47,052 nucleotides of DNA from Methanomassiliicoccales archaeon (GTDB taxonomy: Archaea > Thermoplasmatota > Thermoplasmata > Methanomassiliicoccales > UBA472): positions 1-47,052 of the forward strand of contig JAJRAN010000071.1 in assembly GCA_028682915.1 (NCBI GenBank), written 5' to 3'. This document shows, piece by piece, positions 28,710 through 39,700 of this stretch. The notes below the pieces were generated by a model. It ran no database searches. It worked only from the letters and a program-made list of their open reading frames with translations, and was not told the DNA's origin. Numbering within the stretch: position 1 is the first letter of the stretch; each line of letters begins with the position of its first letter. Made by a program: the position numbers and the translations under genes.

Positions 28710-29443
28710 AACGCTGGTACCTCACCCTGGCCATCGTCCTGGTGGTGCTTTCCGCATTGACCTACACCCTGCACTACCTGGTGTTCGAGGACCTGCACCA
28801 CATCCTTATCTTTGCCTTGGGGGACCTGGCCTTCGTCTTCATCGAGGTGCTCCTGGTCACCCTCATCATCCATGAGCTCCTGGAACGGAGGGAGAGGATG
28901 GTGAGGCTGAGCAAGCTCAACATGGTCATCGGGGCTTTCTACAGCGAGGTGGGAATGGAACTCATCAAGATGATAAACGGGATGCAATGCGAGCCGGAGT
29001 CCGCCTGCCGGGACGTGAAGGTTGGCAAGGCCTGGACGCACAAGGACTTCGCTGAGACCATCGAGAGGCTGAGATCGAGGAAGGGCGTGGTCAAGGTGGA
29101 GCCCAACGGACTGAGGGAGATGAGGGATTTCCTTTCCAAGAGGAGGGACTTCCTTCTGCGCCTGATGGAGAACCCCAACCTACTTGAGCACGAGCGCTTC
29201 ACCGAGCTATTGCTGGCGGTATTCCACATAACGGACGAGCTCGTCGCCCGCGAGGACTTCGACAGGCTCCCGGCCACCGACCTGGCGCACCTGGGAGGAG
29301 ACGCGCAGCGCGCCTATAGCCGCCTGATAGTGGAATGGGTCCTCTACCTAGAGTATCTGCAGAAGGCCTATCCCTACCTGTTCTCCTTGGCCATCAGGGA
29401 GAACCCCTTGGACGCGGCTGCCAGCCCGGTGGTCATCGATTAG
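28706..29443 (+). CDS. Membrane protein with two N-terminal TM helices and helical C-terminal domain
   Basis: [22 protein letters not shown]...[29 protein letters not shown] overlap with DUF255 gene. Confidence 0.7.
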   Translation: MKRWYLTLAIVLVVLSALTYTLHYLVFEDLHHILIFALGDLAFVFIEVLLVTLIIHELLERRERMVRLSKLNMVIGAFYSEVGMELIKMINGMQCEPESACRDVKVGKAWTHKDFAETIERLRSRKGVVKVEPNGLREMRDFLSKRRDFLLRLMENPNLLEHERFTELLLAVFHITDELVAREDFDRLPATDLAHLGGDAQRAYSRLIVEWVLYLEYLQKAYPYLFSLAIRENPLDAAASPVVID

Positions 29444-30024
29444 AGCAGCGCGAAGGCCGCCGCCAAGGCGCCGTCCTCGGCCCGGTCGTACTCCTCGGCC
29501 GCGCCCACGATTACGATGTCCCCGTCGCTGGGCGCGAACAGCTTGCGCAGTCTCCTCGCTATCTCCGGCTTCTCCTTGTCCAGATGGTAATCGGGAGGCA
29601 CCATCATCTTGCCTCCCTTGAGGACGATGGTGGTGGCGCCGTCGGCCCCGGCCTTGATGGCGGCGTCCCGCTGCTCTATCCCCAGCGAGATCCCCTCCGC
29701 CCGGCCCTTGACGAGCACGGCCACGTTCCTCTCGGCGATGGAGATGCCCGAGGGCTCGAGCCGCTCCATGCGGATGGGGATGCTGCGCAGGAACTCCTGG
29801 CCCTTGGATGATATCTTGATCCCGGTCTGCTTGACGTCGACGTATCCCTTCTCGCGGAGGAACTCCACTATGGTGCGCATGGATCCCTCCCCGACGTTGA
29901 TGGCGTCGGCGAGTTGCTTCCGGCCCCTCCGCCTGGCATCGGAAAGGAGGAGGAGGGTCCGGTACACGTGATAGTCGGCGAACCGGTGCACCGGACCGTA
30001 TTTCGGGAGGTCGAGGAGCTTCAT
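29440..30024 (-). CDS. HTH / DUF4443-type transcriptional regulator
   Basis: N-terminal wHTH (RKQLADAINVGEGSMRTIVEFLREKGYVDV) and DUF4443-like C-terminus. Confidence 0.7.
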   Translation of the reverse strand: MKLLDLPKYGPVHRFADYHVYRTLLLLSDARRRGRKQLADAINVGEGSMRTIVEFLREKGYVDVKQTGIKISSKGQEFLRSIPIRMERLEPSGISIAERNVAVLVKGRAEGISLGIEQRDAAIKAGADGATTIVLKGGKMMVPPDYHLDKEKPEIARRLRKLFAPSDGDIVIVGAAEEYDRAEDGALAAAFALL

Positions 30025-30028
30025 CGAC

Positions 30029-31225
30029 CTAGAATGTGTTTACCTCTCCATTAACTATCTTCTTCGTGACCACGTCGATGTTCTCCAACCAGTTGTCGGC
30101 GATGTTCCTGGCCTCCTTCTCCCACTTCTTGAAGTTGGCGCCAGGGGACGGCAGTATCTGGATCGAGCAGGTCTGCGGGTTGTTGATGGGCTTGCCGATC
30201 TGCGAGAGGATGCGCACCTCGACCTCCTGCAGCTCCGAGCCCGCGGCCTTGGCGATGTCCTCGGCGATGAACTTCGAGAGGATGTTGTAGAGCTTGCCCA
30301 CGTGGGTTATCGGGTTCTTGCCCGCAGAGGCCTCCATGCTCATCGGCCGGTAAGGCGTGATCAGACCATTGCAGCGGTTGCCGCGGCCGACGGAGCCGTC
30401 GTCCCCGTTCTCCATGCTCAATCCCGTGACCGTCAGGTAATAGACGTTCCGCTTGTAGTCGTCAGCGGTGTTGACGTCCACCTTGATGTTGAAGTCGGTC
30501 TGCTTGCAGGCGAAGTCCGTGATCTTGCTCTTCATTTCTTCAATCGTGCTGACGTAGTGGTCCTTGTCGGGGATGTAGCGGTCCACCATGGCGCAGGCCA
30601 CGGTCAGGTTGATGGTGTCGCCCATGCGCGAGGCCATGACCTTGACGTCCTCCCCCGACTCCTTGATACGGCGCTTCATGGGCCCGTTGATGTAATGCTC
30701 CGTCTCCAGGACGACGCGCTCGGTCTGGGTATAGGGAGCGTAGCCGACCCCGAAGGAGGTGTCGTTGGACAGGTGCCTCTTGCTGTCGTAGACAGCGGTG
30801 AGGTCCACGGACCCCTTGCCTATCTTGCAGTCCAACATGACGTTGGTGCACATGTCCAGATTGGGGAAGTGGGACTTTAGGTAGTCATGGGCGGCCTGGA
30901 CCGCCACCGTTCGATAGGGGAGGCGTTCCCCGTTGACGTCGGTCGTTGCCCTGCCCACTAGAAGGATATAAACCGGCTCCAGTATGTCCCCGCCTCCGAA
31001 CTTGGGGGCGGACTGGCCGCCGACAATCTGCGTCTCATCGGTATTGTGGTGCAGCACCTTGCCATAGCGCTCTATGTACATCTTGCACAGCGCGCGGGAC
31101 ACGCTCTCCGAAAGCCCGTCCGCGATGCTGTCTGGGTGGCCGATGCCTTTCCTTTCCACTAGCTCGACCTGCTGCTTCTCTACCGGTGTGTACTCGATCT
31201 TCTCGACAATTATGTTCTTTGCCAT
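30029..31225 (-). CDS. mat: Methionine adenosyltransferase (archaeal type)
   Basis: [46 protein letters not shown]...; [20 protein letters not shown]. Confidence 0.96.
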   Translation of the reverse strand: MAKNIIVEKIEYTPVEKQQVELVERKGIGHPDSIADGLSESVSRALCKMYIERYGKVLHHNTDETQIVGGQSAPKFGGGDILEPVYILLVGRATTDVNGERLPYRTVAVQAAHDYLKSHFPNLDMCTNVMLDCKIGKGSVDLTAVYDSKRHLSNDTSFGVGYAPYTQTERVVLETEHYINGPMKRRIKESGEDVKVMASRMGDTINLTVACAMVDRYIPDKDHYVSTIEEMKSKITDFACKQTDFNIKVDVNTADDYKRNVYYLTVTGLSMENGDDGSVGRGNRCNGLITPYRPMSMEASAGKNPITHVGKLYNILSKFIAEDIAKAAGSELQEVEVRILSQIGKPINNPQTCSIQILPSPGANFKKWEKEARNIADNWLENIDVVTKKIVNGEVNTF

Positions 31226-31262
31226 TTGTTGGTCACCTTTGTATGCCAAGCACTGAATGCTC

Positions 31263-31284
31263 GCCACCTGCGATAGCGGGTGGC
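31263..31284 (-). promoter_or_regulatory. Predicted hairpin in the MAT 5' leader
   Basis: Minus strand GCCACCCGC-TATC-GCAGGTGGC, 9-bp stem with tetraloop, between inferred TSS (~31290) and ATG (31225). Confidence 0.55.
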
Positions 31285-31313
31285 CTTTGTGTTGGGGTTC
31301 GAAAAGATTCCTA

Positions 31314-31324
31314 GGATATATACC
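31314..31324 (-). promoter_or_regulatory. TATA box of mat
   Basis: Minus-strand GGTATATATCC. Confidence 0.6.
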
Positions 31325-31335
31325 TGATTGAATAA

Positions 31336-31355
31336 ATTATTCATATATGAATAAT
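31336..31355. promoter_or_regulatory. Perfect 20-bp palindrome overlapping XRE-CBS promoter (candidate operator)
   Basis: ATTATTCATATATGAATAAT; embedded CATATATG lies about 25 nt before ATG 31369. Confidence 0.65.
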
Positions 31356-31368
31356 GAATTACGGGTCG

Positions 31369-31932
31369 ATGCGCTTCCCAGAGGTCACGGAGATAAAGAC
31401 CATGCGCAAGGCCTTGGACCTCACCCAGAACGAGCTCTCTAGGCTCAGCGGGGTCTCGCAGAGCACCATCGCCAAGCTGGAGAACGCCAGCATCAATGGA
31501 TCCTACGAGACGGTGGTCCGTCTTTTCAAGGCCTTGGAGGAGGAGGCCGACCGCAGGCGGGCGGGGAAGAAGGCAATCGACGTGGCCTCGAAGGAGATCG
31601 TCTCCATCCAGGCCTCGACCAAGGTAAAGCACGCCACCGAGATAATGCGCCAGTCCGGCTATTCCCAATTGCCGGTCTTCGACGACGAGCGACCGGTGGG
31701 GAGCATCAGCGAGTACGGCATCCTCGCCCTGCTGAGGGACGGCACCAGCATGGAGAAGGCGGGGGAGAGGGTGGTCCGCACGATAATGAGCGAGTCCTTC
31801 CCCTTGGTCAACGAGGACACGCCCTTGGAGACCGTCACCTCCTTGCTTTCCACCTCCAGCGCGGTGCTGGTAGGCAAGAAGGGCAAGGTAACTGGCATCA
31901 TAACCTCATCAGACGTCCTCAAGCTGTTCTGA
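31369..31932 (+). CDS. XRE-family HTH + CBS-pair transcriptional regulator
   Basis: MRKALDLTQNELSRLSGVSQSTIAKLENASINGSYETVVRLFKALEEE followed by CBS repeats. Start 31369 (leaderless) or 31354. Confidence 0.92.
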   Translation: MRFPEVTEIKTMRKALDLTQNELSRLSGVSQSTIAKLENASINGSYETVVRLFKALEEEADRRRAGKKAIDVASKEIVSIQASTKVKHATEIMRQSGYSQLPVFDDERPVGSISEYGILALLRDGTSMEKAGERVVRTIMSESFPLVNEDTPLETVTSLLSTSSAVLVGKKGKVTGIITSSDVLKLF

Positions 31933-31950
31933 TCCTTCCGGTCGGATGAG

Positions 31951-32886
31951 TCATCCCTTGGCCTGGCGGTTCCATTCCTCCTCCGGGGGATTGACCTGTA
32001 GGCTAGAGAGGTCCTCGGCCAGGATGGTGTTGGGGAATATCGCCCTGGCCTCGTCCAAGAGGACCTGGGCGTCGTCATAGCGGTTGCTGAAATGATATAG
32101 ACAGAGGAGTTTGGCCCCGGCCTGCTTGGCCACCTCCGCCGCCTCCGCCGCGGTGCTGTGCCCGTACTCCGCCGCCTCCTGTCCCAGGCTGGAATGGAGC
32201 GTCGCCTCGTGCACGATTAGGTCAGCGCCGTTCCCTGCCTCGATGATCTCCTTGCTCGGCCTGGTGTCCCCGGAGATCAGCACCTTCCTGCCCCTCCGCT
32301 TCGGACCGAGGACCATGTCGGGGGTTATGGTCCGACCTCCGACCTCGACGGCCTCGCCCCCCTGAAGTCGGCTGAAGAGGGGGCCCTCGGGGAGGCCGAG
32401 CCCCTTGGCCTTGTCAAGATTGAACTTGCCGGGCCGAGGGTCCTCCTGTATGACGTAGGCGAAGGCGGGGACGGTATGGTCGGCCTCGATGGGCATCACC
32501 TTGAAGCCGGGGAACTCGATCTCGTCCCCCTCCTCGACCTCCATAGTCATGACGTGGAAGCTGGGTTTGAAGTATCCAAGGGCGAGCATGGAGCGCATCG
32601 CCTCCTCCATGCCCTCGGGGCCGTGGACGTACAGCGGCCTGGTCCTGCCGCTGAAGCTCATGGACTGGATCATGGCCGGGAGCCCGAGGAAGTGGTCCCC
32701 GTGCAGATGGGTTATGAAAATGCTGGTGACCTTCATGAAGGAGGCCGACGAGAGCATGAACTGCCTCTGCGTCCCTTCTCCACAATCGAACAGCAGCAAC
32801 TCCGAGCCCATGTGCACGGCGATGGCGCTCACGTTCCGCTTAGGGGTCGGCAGGCTTCCCCCGGTGCCGAGGAATATCAGTCTCAC
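31951..32886 (-). CDS. rnz: Ribonuclease Z
   Basis: MRLIFLGTGGSLPTPKRN..., LLFDCGEGTQRQ, FITHLHGDHFLGLPAMIQSMS. Confidence 0.95.
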   Translation of the reverse strand: MRLIFLGTGGSLPTPKRNVSAIAVHMGSELLLFDCGEGTQRQFMLSSASFMKVTSIFITHLHGDHFLGLPAMIQSMSFSGRTRPLYVHGPEGMEEAMRSMLALGYFKPSFHVMTMEVEEGDEIEFPGFKVMPIEADHTVPAFAYVIQEDPRPGKFNLDKAKGLGLPEGPLFSRLQGGEAVEVGGRTITPDMVLGPKRRGRKVLISGDTRPSKEIIEAGNGADLIVHEATLHSSLGQEAAEYGHSTAAEAAEVAKQAGAKLLCLYHFSNRYDDAQVLLDEARAIFPNTILAEDLSSLQVNPPEEEWNRQAKG

Positions 32887-32892
32887 GGCCGA

Positions 32893-33999
32893 TTATTGGG
32901 CGGCAGCGCTAAAATCCTTGCCCATGCGCTTTGTCGCCCATCGGTCGCTGATGATGAAGATGAAGAAGCCCACGATGGCGATGGCCGTGGCCAGGTACAT
33001 GCAGCCGTGATATCCGTAGATCTCCTCCGCCACGCCGCCCAGCAGGGCGCCGAGGATCGCCGAGATGGAGAGGACCGACTGCAGGATGCCGGCCGAGGTC
33101 CCCTTCTCCTTGTTGCGCTCCATCACGTACTTCACCGACCCCACGTATAGGGTGGACCAGGCCAGGGCGATCATGATCTGGGCCGGGATGATCTGCCAGT
33201 ATATGGTGGCCAGGGTGTAGGAGGGGAAGGTGAGTATGGACATGATGAACCCCACCACGATGAGCGGCGCGGAATGATAGCGGTCGCAGAACTGCATGAA
33301 CACGAACTGGCAGACGGCGTTGATGGCGTAGATCGCCCCGATTATCAGCGGGCTAGCGCCCAGGGACGCGAGGAAGAGGGTGTAGATCACCCATATCATG
33401 TTCGCTCCGGTGTGCCGGAACATTATGGAGACGTAGATGGGGAAGTTGCGCTTGAACACCGACGCGGGGAAGAAAGGCACCTTGTGCCTGGTCTCCTTCA
33501 TCTCGGGCAGGTTCAGCGCGACCAGGAAGGCGACGAACATCACGACGGCGCTGAAGAGGAAGATCTGGTAGTAGACGCCCACCAGGCCGGCCAGGAACGT
33601 GCCGATCCCGAAGCCCAAGCTGCCGTAGGAGGAGAACTTGCCCACCTTCTTATCTGATTCGTAAACATAGGCCAAGAGGGCCGACGGGTACATGCCCGCG
33701 CACAGCCCGAGCAGGAGCCTGGAGAGCTCCAGGGTCAGGGTGTCGTGGGCGAATATCTGCAGGAAGGCGGCGATGCTCGTGAGCAGCAGGCCCACCTTCA
33801 GGATCATTCTCCGCCCGTGGACGTCGGAGTAGCGGCCGAAGACGTAGGAGGAGACGAACAGGGCCGCGCTGTAGCTGGCCACCACCACGCCCACCTCGGC
33901 CGTGCTGGCGCCGAAGTCGTCCTGCGCCAGGTTGGGGATGAGCAGCGCCGACGCCGAGAGTGCCGCGCTGGAAAGCATCTGGACTGTCGAGGCTTTCAT
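32893..33999 (-). CDS. MFS transporter
   Basis: 12-TM pattern; YVFGRYSDVHGRRMILKVGLLL MFS signature. Confidence 0.88.
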   Translation of the reverse strand: MKASTVQMLSSAALSASALLIPNLAQDDFGASTAEVGVVVASYSAALFVSSYVFGRYSDVHGRRMILKVGLLLTSIAAFLQIFAHDTLTLELSRLLLGLCAGMYPSALLAYVYESDKKVGKFSSYGSLGFGIGTFLAGLVGVYYQIFLFSAVVMFVAFLVALNLPEMKETRHKVPFFPASVFKRNFPIYVSIMFRHTGANMIWVIYTLFLASLGASPLIIGAIYAINAVCQFVFMQFCDRYHSAPLIVVGFIMSILTFPSYTLATIYWQIIPAQIMIALAWSTLYVGSVKYVMERNKEKGTSAGILQSVLSISAILGALLGGVAEEIYGYHGCMYLATAIAIVGFFIFIISDRWATKRMGKDFSAAAQ

Positions 34000-34037
34000 C
34001 CTTATGCCGCGCCCTTAGGAAATCTCACAGTCCCGCT

Positions 34038-34253
34038 TCAGCGGCCCAAGGACTCGAGCACGCGGTCCTGCTTGGTGCCCTTTTTGTATTGCCTGTAATG
34101 GTCCTTGCAGAGGTGCACCCGCTTCAAGCCTTCCTCCACGGGTAGCCCTGCCTCCCTGGCGCTTTCTCCGGAAACGGAGCGCTCGGCCTCCTTGCCGCAG
34201 CCCTTCACCTGACAGGCGTCGCCCTGCTTCGGTTTGCTTTTCCTATCCGCCAT
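34038..34253 (-). CDS. Small basic Cys/His protein (putative zinc-binding)
   Basis: CQVKGCGKEAERS...VHLCKDHYRQYKKGTKQD. Confidence 0.65.
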   Translation of the reverse strand: MADRKSKPKQGDACQVKGCGKEAERSVSGESAREAGLPVEEGLKRVHLCKDHYRQYKKGTKQDRVLESLGR

Positions 34254-34442
34254 GCATCCGCAATCGGCCAGTCCCGATAAAACCTTTACCCTCGCGGCAT
34301 CGATGACCGTTCCTAGGTTGAAGGCCGATGATGGAATGAAATGTCTCTGTTAATGCAGGATTGAGCCCACATCGACGATGCCGCTCGTGAGCTTCGCATC
34401 TAGAGCAAATATGATAAGGGCTCGAGGCGATAGCGCTGCCAG

Positions 34443-35090
34443 ATGGTTAAAGTAGCGCCGTCCATACTCTCCGCCGACTTCGCCACCCTGGGAGAGGAGG
34501 TCCGCAGGGTGGAGAGAGCCGGCGCGGACTGGGTGCACGTGGATGTCATGGATGGGCAGTTCGTGCCCAATATCACCATCGGGCCCGGGGTGGTGAGGAG
34601 CATCAGGCCGCATACCAAGCTCCCCTTGGACGTCCACCTCATGATCGTCAGACCGGAGAACTTCGTCGAGGCCTTCGCTCGAGCCGGCGCCGACCTCATC
34701 ACCATCCACCTGGAAGCGAGCAAGAACGTCGCTGAGCTGCTCCTCCAGATCAAGAGCCTGGGGAAGGGGGCGGGGATTTCCATCAACCCAGGGACGCCCT
34801 TTGAGAAGGTGCTTCCCTTCATGGAGCACATCGACCTCCTGCTGATCATGACCGTCAACCCAGGGTTCGGCGGCCAGCCGTTCATGCACGAATGCCTCGA
34901 CAAGATAAGGCAGGCGAGGGAGCATGTGGACCGGCATCACCTCTGCGTCGAGATCGAGGTGGACGGAGGCATCAACGCCCAGACCGGGAAGCTAGCGGTG
35001 CAGGCCGGAGCCTCGGTCCTGGCGGCGGGGAACGCGCTTTTCGGGGCGCCGGACATGCGCAAGGAGATCTCGATCTGGAAGAGGTTCTGA
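34443..35090 (+). CDS. rpe: Ribulose-phosphate 3-epimerase
   Basis: VKVAPSILSADFATLGEEVRRVERAGADWVHVDVMDGQFVPNITIGPGVV. Confidence 0.96.
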   Translation: MVKVAPSILSADFATLGEEVRRVERAGADWVHVDVMDGQFVPNITIGPGVVRSIRPHTKLPLDVHLMIVRPENFVEAFARAGADLITIHLEASKNVAELLLQIKSLGKGAGISINPGTPFEKVLPFMEHIDLLLIMTVNPGFGGQPFMHECLDKIRQAREHVDRHHLCVEIEVDGGINAQTGKLAVQAGASVLAAGNALFGAPDMRKEISIWKRF

Positions 35091-35169
35091 GCCATTCGGG
35101 CGTCCACGGATCGAACCGCATGGCAAAGCTTCTTAAACGGCTCGCCTTATTCGGCAGTCGAGTGGCTAA

Positions 35170-35340
35170 ATGGAATTCACGAGAGACAAGATGATCCTGC
35201 TATTGACCATCGTCTTCCCGCTGCTCTTCGTGATCGCCGGGATCATCCTGGACGCGGGAGTGTGCCTCATCATCCCGCTCCTGAGCTGGGTCGGGGTGGC
35301 GATAGTCATGCTCTACTTCCCGACCACCTCCGAGGAATGA
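35170..35340 (+). CDS. 56-aa two-TM membrane protein
   Basis: MEFTRDKMILLLTIVFPLLFVIAGIILDAGVCLIIPLLSWVGVAIVMLYFPTTSEE*; below the ORF-track length cutoff. Confidence 0.6.
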   Translation: MEFTRDKMILLLTIVFPLLFVIAGIILDAGVCLIIPLLSWVGVAIVMLYFPTTSEE

Positions 35341-35550
35341 TCAGGGAACCACTCGGGCGAAGGCGGACTTCTTCATAACCCTCATCACCTTCACCTTGAC
35401 CGTCTGGCCCACCTTGGTGTCCGGGACGAAGATGATGAACCCGTTGACCTTGGCCACGCCGTCCCCCTGCGAGCCGACATCGGTTATGGTGACCGTGTAC
35501 TCCTTCCCCTCCTCCACCGGCTTGCTGCCCTTGAACCCATACTCATACAT
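35341..35550 (-). CDS. TRAM domain protein
   Basis: VEEGKEYTVTITDVGSQGDGVAKVNGFIIFVPDTKVGQTVKVKVMRVMKKSAFARVV. Confidence 0.92.
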   Translation of the reverse strand: MYEYGFKGSKPVEEGKEYTVTITDVGSQGDGVAKVNGFIIFVPDTKVGQTVKVKVMRVMKKSAFARVVP

Positions 35551-35634
35551 GATGTTAGGATTCTTGCTAGGATGGATAAAAACCCTGCGGGGGCAAAACT
35601 TATCCAAGCCGGCCTTCATCTAGCAGCCGAGAGC

Positions 35635-36669
35635 ATGGGCGTCAACCTTTCTGACATCGTCCCGGCGGAGCAGGCGGAGCTGGAGGACGTCGCCGGCCAG
35701 GTGGTGGCCATCGACGCTTACAACGCCATCTACCAGTTCCTGTCCGTGATCAGGCAGCCCGACGGGAAGCCGCTCATGGACCAGAGGGGCAGGGTGACCT
35801 CGCACCTCGCTGGCCTGCTCTACCGCAACGCCAACTTCCTGGAGCTGGGCATCCGGCCGGTGTACGTGTTCGACGGCACCCCGCACAAACTGAAGGCCAG
35901 GACGATAATAGAAAGGAGCGAGCGCCGCAGCAAGGCCAAGCGCGAATGGGAGGAGGCGGTGGAGAAGGGCGATTACCAGAAGGCATTCACCAAGGCCACC
36001 CAATCCTCCCGGATCACCAACGAGATCGTGGAGTCATCGCGCATCCTCCTATCTTACCTAGGGATCCCGGTGGTCCAGGCGCCCGAGGAGGGGGAGGCAC
36101 AAGCGGCCTTCATGGCCGCGAAAGGGGACGCGTGGGCGGCATCCTCGCAGGACTTCGATTCGCTTCTCTTCGGCGCCCCGAGGCTGGTGCGCAACCTGAC
36201 CATCACCGGACGCAGGCGCCACCCAGGCAAGGACCAGAGCAAGGAGGTCCCGGTGGAGATCATCCTCCTGGACAAGGTATTGGAGCACGTGAGGCTGACC
36301 CGTGAGCAGCTCATCGACGTCTGCATCCTGATGGGCACGGACTTCAACGAGGGCGTGATGGGCATCGGTCCGAAGAAGGGCTTGAAGCTGATGCAGGAGC
36401 ACGGCTCGCTGGAGAAGGTCATGTCCCTGCTGCAGGTGGAGATCGAGGGATACCAGGAGATACGCGACATCTTCCTCCGGTACGAGGTGATGCGGGAATA
36501 TCGTCTGGAGTGGAGGGAGCCGGACAGGGACAAGGTAATGTCCTTGCTCAAGGGGCAGTACGACTTCTCCGAGGCGCGGGTGGACTCGGCGCTCAAGCGG
36601 ATGCACCCACAGGATGGCCGGAGGAAACCGTTGGAGGGCGCTCAGCGCTCCCTCGACATGTTCCCATAG
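35635..36669 (+). CDS. fen: Flap endonuclease 1
   Basis: MGVNLSDIV...VVAIDAYNAIYQFL, PEEGEAQAAFMAAKGDAWAASSQDFDSLLFG, MGTDFNEGVMGIGPKKGLKL; C-terminal PIP-like QRSLDMFP. Confidence 0.95.
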   Translation: MGVNLSDIVPAEQAELEDVAGQVVAIDAYNAIYQFLSVIRQPDGKPLMDQRGRVTSHLAGLLYRNANFLELGIRPVYVFDGTPHKLKARTIIERSERRSKAKREWEEAVEKGDYQKAFTKATQSSRITNEIVESSRILLSYLGIPVVQAPEEGEAQAAFMAAKGDAWAASSQDFDSLLFGAPRLVRNLTITGRRRHPGKDQSKEVPVEIILLDKVLEHVRLTREQLIDVCILMGTDFNEGVMGIGPKKGLKLMQEHGSLEKVMSLLQVEIEGYQEIRDIFLRYEVMREYRLEWREPDRDKVMSLLKGQYDFSEARVDSALKRMHPQDGRRKPLEGAQRSLDMFP

Positions 36670-36732
36670 CTCATCGCGATTCTATAGCCATGACCAGTGT
36701 GTTTTAAATGAGGGTCCGCATATAGGCCCTCA

Positions 36733-39700
36733 GTGGCTGCGATGATAAAGCAGGTCCAGGCGAATTATAATCCTGCCGAGCTCGAGAAAAGGGTTCGGGA
36801 ACATTGGGCGAATGCCGAGGTCTATCGCAAGACGAAGGAGCTGCGGGCTAGCGGGCCCAACTTCTATTTCGTGGACGGTCCCCCTTACACCACCGGTGCC
36901 ATCCACCTAGGCACATCGTGGAACAAGACCCTGAAGGACACCTACATCCGCTACCGGCGCATGCAGCGCTACAACGTGCGCGACCAGCCCGGTTACGACA
37001 TGCATGGCCTCCCCATCGAGGTCAAGGTCGAGCAGTCCATCGGGGTGAAGACCAAGAAGGAGATCGAGGAGTACGGCATCGATCGCTTCGTCTCCACCTG
37101 CAAGCAGTTCGCCATGGACTTCCAGAAGCGCATGACCGAGCAGTTCAAGGAGCTCGGCGTGTGGATGGACTGGGACACGCCCTACTTGACGATCACCAGC
37201 CAATACGTGGAGGCGGCCTGGTGGACGCTGAAGCGCGCCTACGACAAGGAGCTGCTCGCGCCATCCAACCGCGTCCTCTCCTGGTGCCCCCGCTGCGAGA
37301 CGGCCCTGGCCGAGGCGGAGATCGAGTACCGGGACGAGAAGGACCCCTCCATCTACGTCCGCTTCCCGCTCAAGGACGACGAGTCCACCTCCCTGCTCAT
37401 CTGGACGACCACGCCGTGGACCCTTCCGGGGAACCTGGCGGTGGCCGCGCACCCCGACCTGCGCTACGCCAAGGTCCGCCTCTCCTCCGCCGAGGGCGAT
37501 GAGACGGTCATCGTGCTCGAGTCCCTGGTGGAGCAGGTGGGCGAGCTTGGCGGGTACGAGGGGTACGAGGTCCTGGACCTGATCGAGGGCGACGACCTCA
37601 TCGGCATGGAGTACATCACCCCCTTCCTCGGCGACGTCGAGTACCAGAGGCAGGCGACCGGGAAGTGGGTGCACCGGGTCATACCCTCCTCCACCGTGGC
37701 GGCGGAGAACACCGGCCTGGTGCATATAGCGCCCGGCCACGGCCCCGAGGACTTCGAGCTGGGCAAGGAGTTCGGGCTGGAGCCGTTCTGCCCGGTCGAC
37801 GAGACCGGCCGGTTCACCAAGGACCTGCCCGTTAGATACGCGGGAATGAGCGTAAAGGAGGCCAACAAGCACATCATCGAGGAGCTCAAGGAGCGTAAGC
37901 TGATGTACTCGGTCGGCACCCTAACCCACCGCTACGGCCATTGCTGGCGCTGCGACTCGGGGATCATCTACCGCAACACCACCCAGTGGTTCCTCAAGAT
38001 CACCCAGATCAAGAACCTCATGCTGGAGGAGATAGAGAAGATCCATTGGACGCCCGATTGGGCCGGCTCCTCCCGCGAATACGATTGGACGGTCAACGCC
38101 CGCGACTGGTGCATCTCCCGGCAAAGATATTGGGGCATCCCCCTCCCGGTCTGGACGTGCCAATGCGGCGAGACGAAGGTGGTCGGATCCATCACCGACC
38201 TGGAGAGCGGGAACGGCTACCGCAAGGACATGGAGCTACACCGCCCCTGGATCGACGCCGTCACTTTCAAATGCCCCCGCTGCTCCAAGCAGATGAGGCG
38301 CGTGCCCGACGTCCTGGACGTTTGGTTCGATTCCGGCGTGGCCACCTGGGCCCAGCTCGGCTTCCCCCGCTCCAGGGCGGAGTTCGACAGATGGTGGCCC
38401 TGCAAGTGGATCACCGAGGCGCACGACCAGACGCGAGGCTGGTTCTATTCTCAGCTCGCGGCCGGGTGCATCGCCTTCGACCGGGCGCCATACGAGGCGG
38501 TCCTCATGCACGGCTGGGTGCTCGACCCCAACGGCCAGCCCATGTCCAAATCCCGCGGCAACGTGATTGAGCCGGAGAAGGTCATCAAGGACTACGGCGC
38601 CGACGCGCTGCGCTTCTACCTCATGCGCACCAACGCCCCCTGGGAGGACACCTCCTTCCAATGGGAGGGGGTCAAGAACGCGAGGAAGACGTTGAACATC
38701 CTGTGGAACGTGGTGAACTTCGCCACCACCTACATGAGCATCGACTCCTTCGAGCCCGGTTCGGTCAGCTTGGAAGGGCTCAAGGCCGCATTGCGCCCCG
38801 AGGACCGCTGGATGGTCTCGCGGACGGAGAAGATGAAGGGCGAGGTGGCCAAGTTCCTGAACTCGTACGAGCTGCACAAGGCCTGCCGCATCATGGAGGA
38901 CTTCGTCCTGGAGGACCTGTCGCGCTGGTACGTCCGCCTGATACGGGACCGCATGTGGTCCGAGAAGGGGGACCTAGACAAGCTCGCAGCCTACAAGGTG
39001 CTGCACGAGGCCCTCCTCAGCCTGACCAAGGTGATGGCGCCCTTCTGCCCTCACATAACTGAGGAGATCTACCAGCACATAGACGGCTCGCTGGAGAGCG
39101 TGCACATGCTCGACTGGCCCGGGGCCGACACCACCCGCCTGGACGAGAGGCTGGACCAGAGCATGGCCACCGTCCAGGAGCTGGTGGACCTGGTCACCAA
39201 GGCGAGGCAGTCGCGCAACATCAAGCTGCGCTGGCCGATGAAGCGGGTGGTGGTCAGGGCCGCCAACAACGACTCCATGGAGGTCATGAAGCAGCTGGAG
39301 TCGGTCATCCTTTCCCAGGCCAACGTGAAGGTGATCGAGTACATCCCCCCTGGTCAGGAATGGGGCGAGATCGTCCTCAACGCGGAGCCAAATCCCAACG
39401 CCATCGGCAAGGTCTACCGCCAATGGGCCTCGAAGATCGCGGTGCTGCTGAAGTCGAGGCCAGCGAAGCAGATCAGGGATTGCATCGAGAAGGGGTCCTA
39501 TTCGCTGGGCATCGAAGGCCAGATGATCAAGATCGAGCCCAACATGGTCAGCTTCACCTCCTCCCTGCCACCCGACGTGGAGGGGGTCAAGTTCTCCGGC
39601 GGCGACCTGTACATGGACTTCGAGATCACCCAGGAGATCGAGGCCGAGGGGTTCGCGCGGGAGCTCATCCGCCGCATACAGCAGATGCGGAAGGACATCA

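Noticed and set aside
36709-36732. TGAGGG...CCCTCA inverted repeat before ileS
   Set aside because: Only 6-bp arms and lies between the TATA box and start codon; consistent with chance and leaderless initiation.
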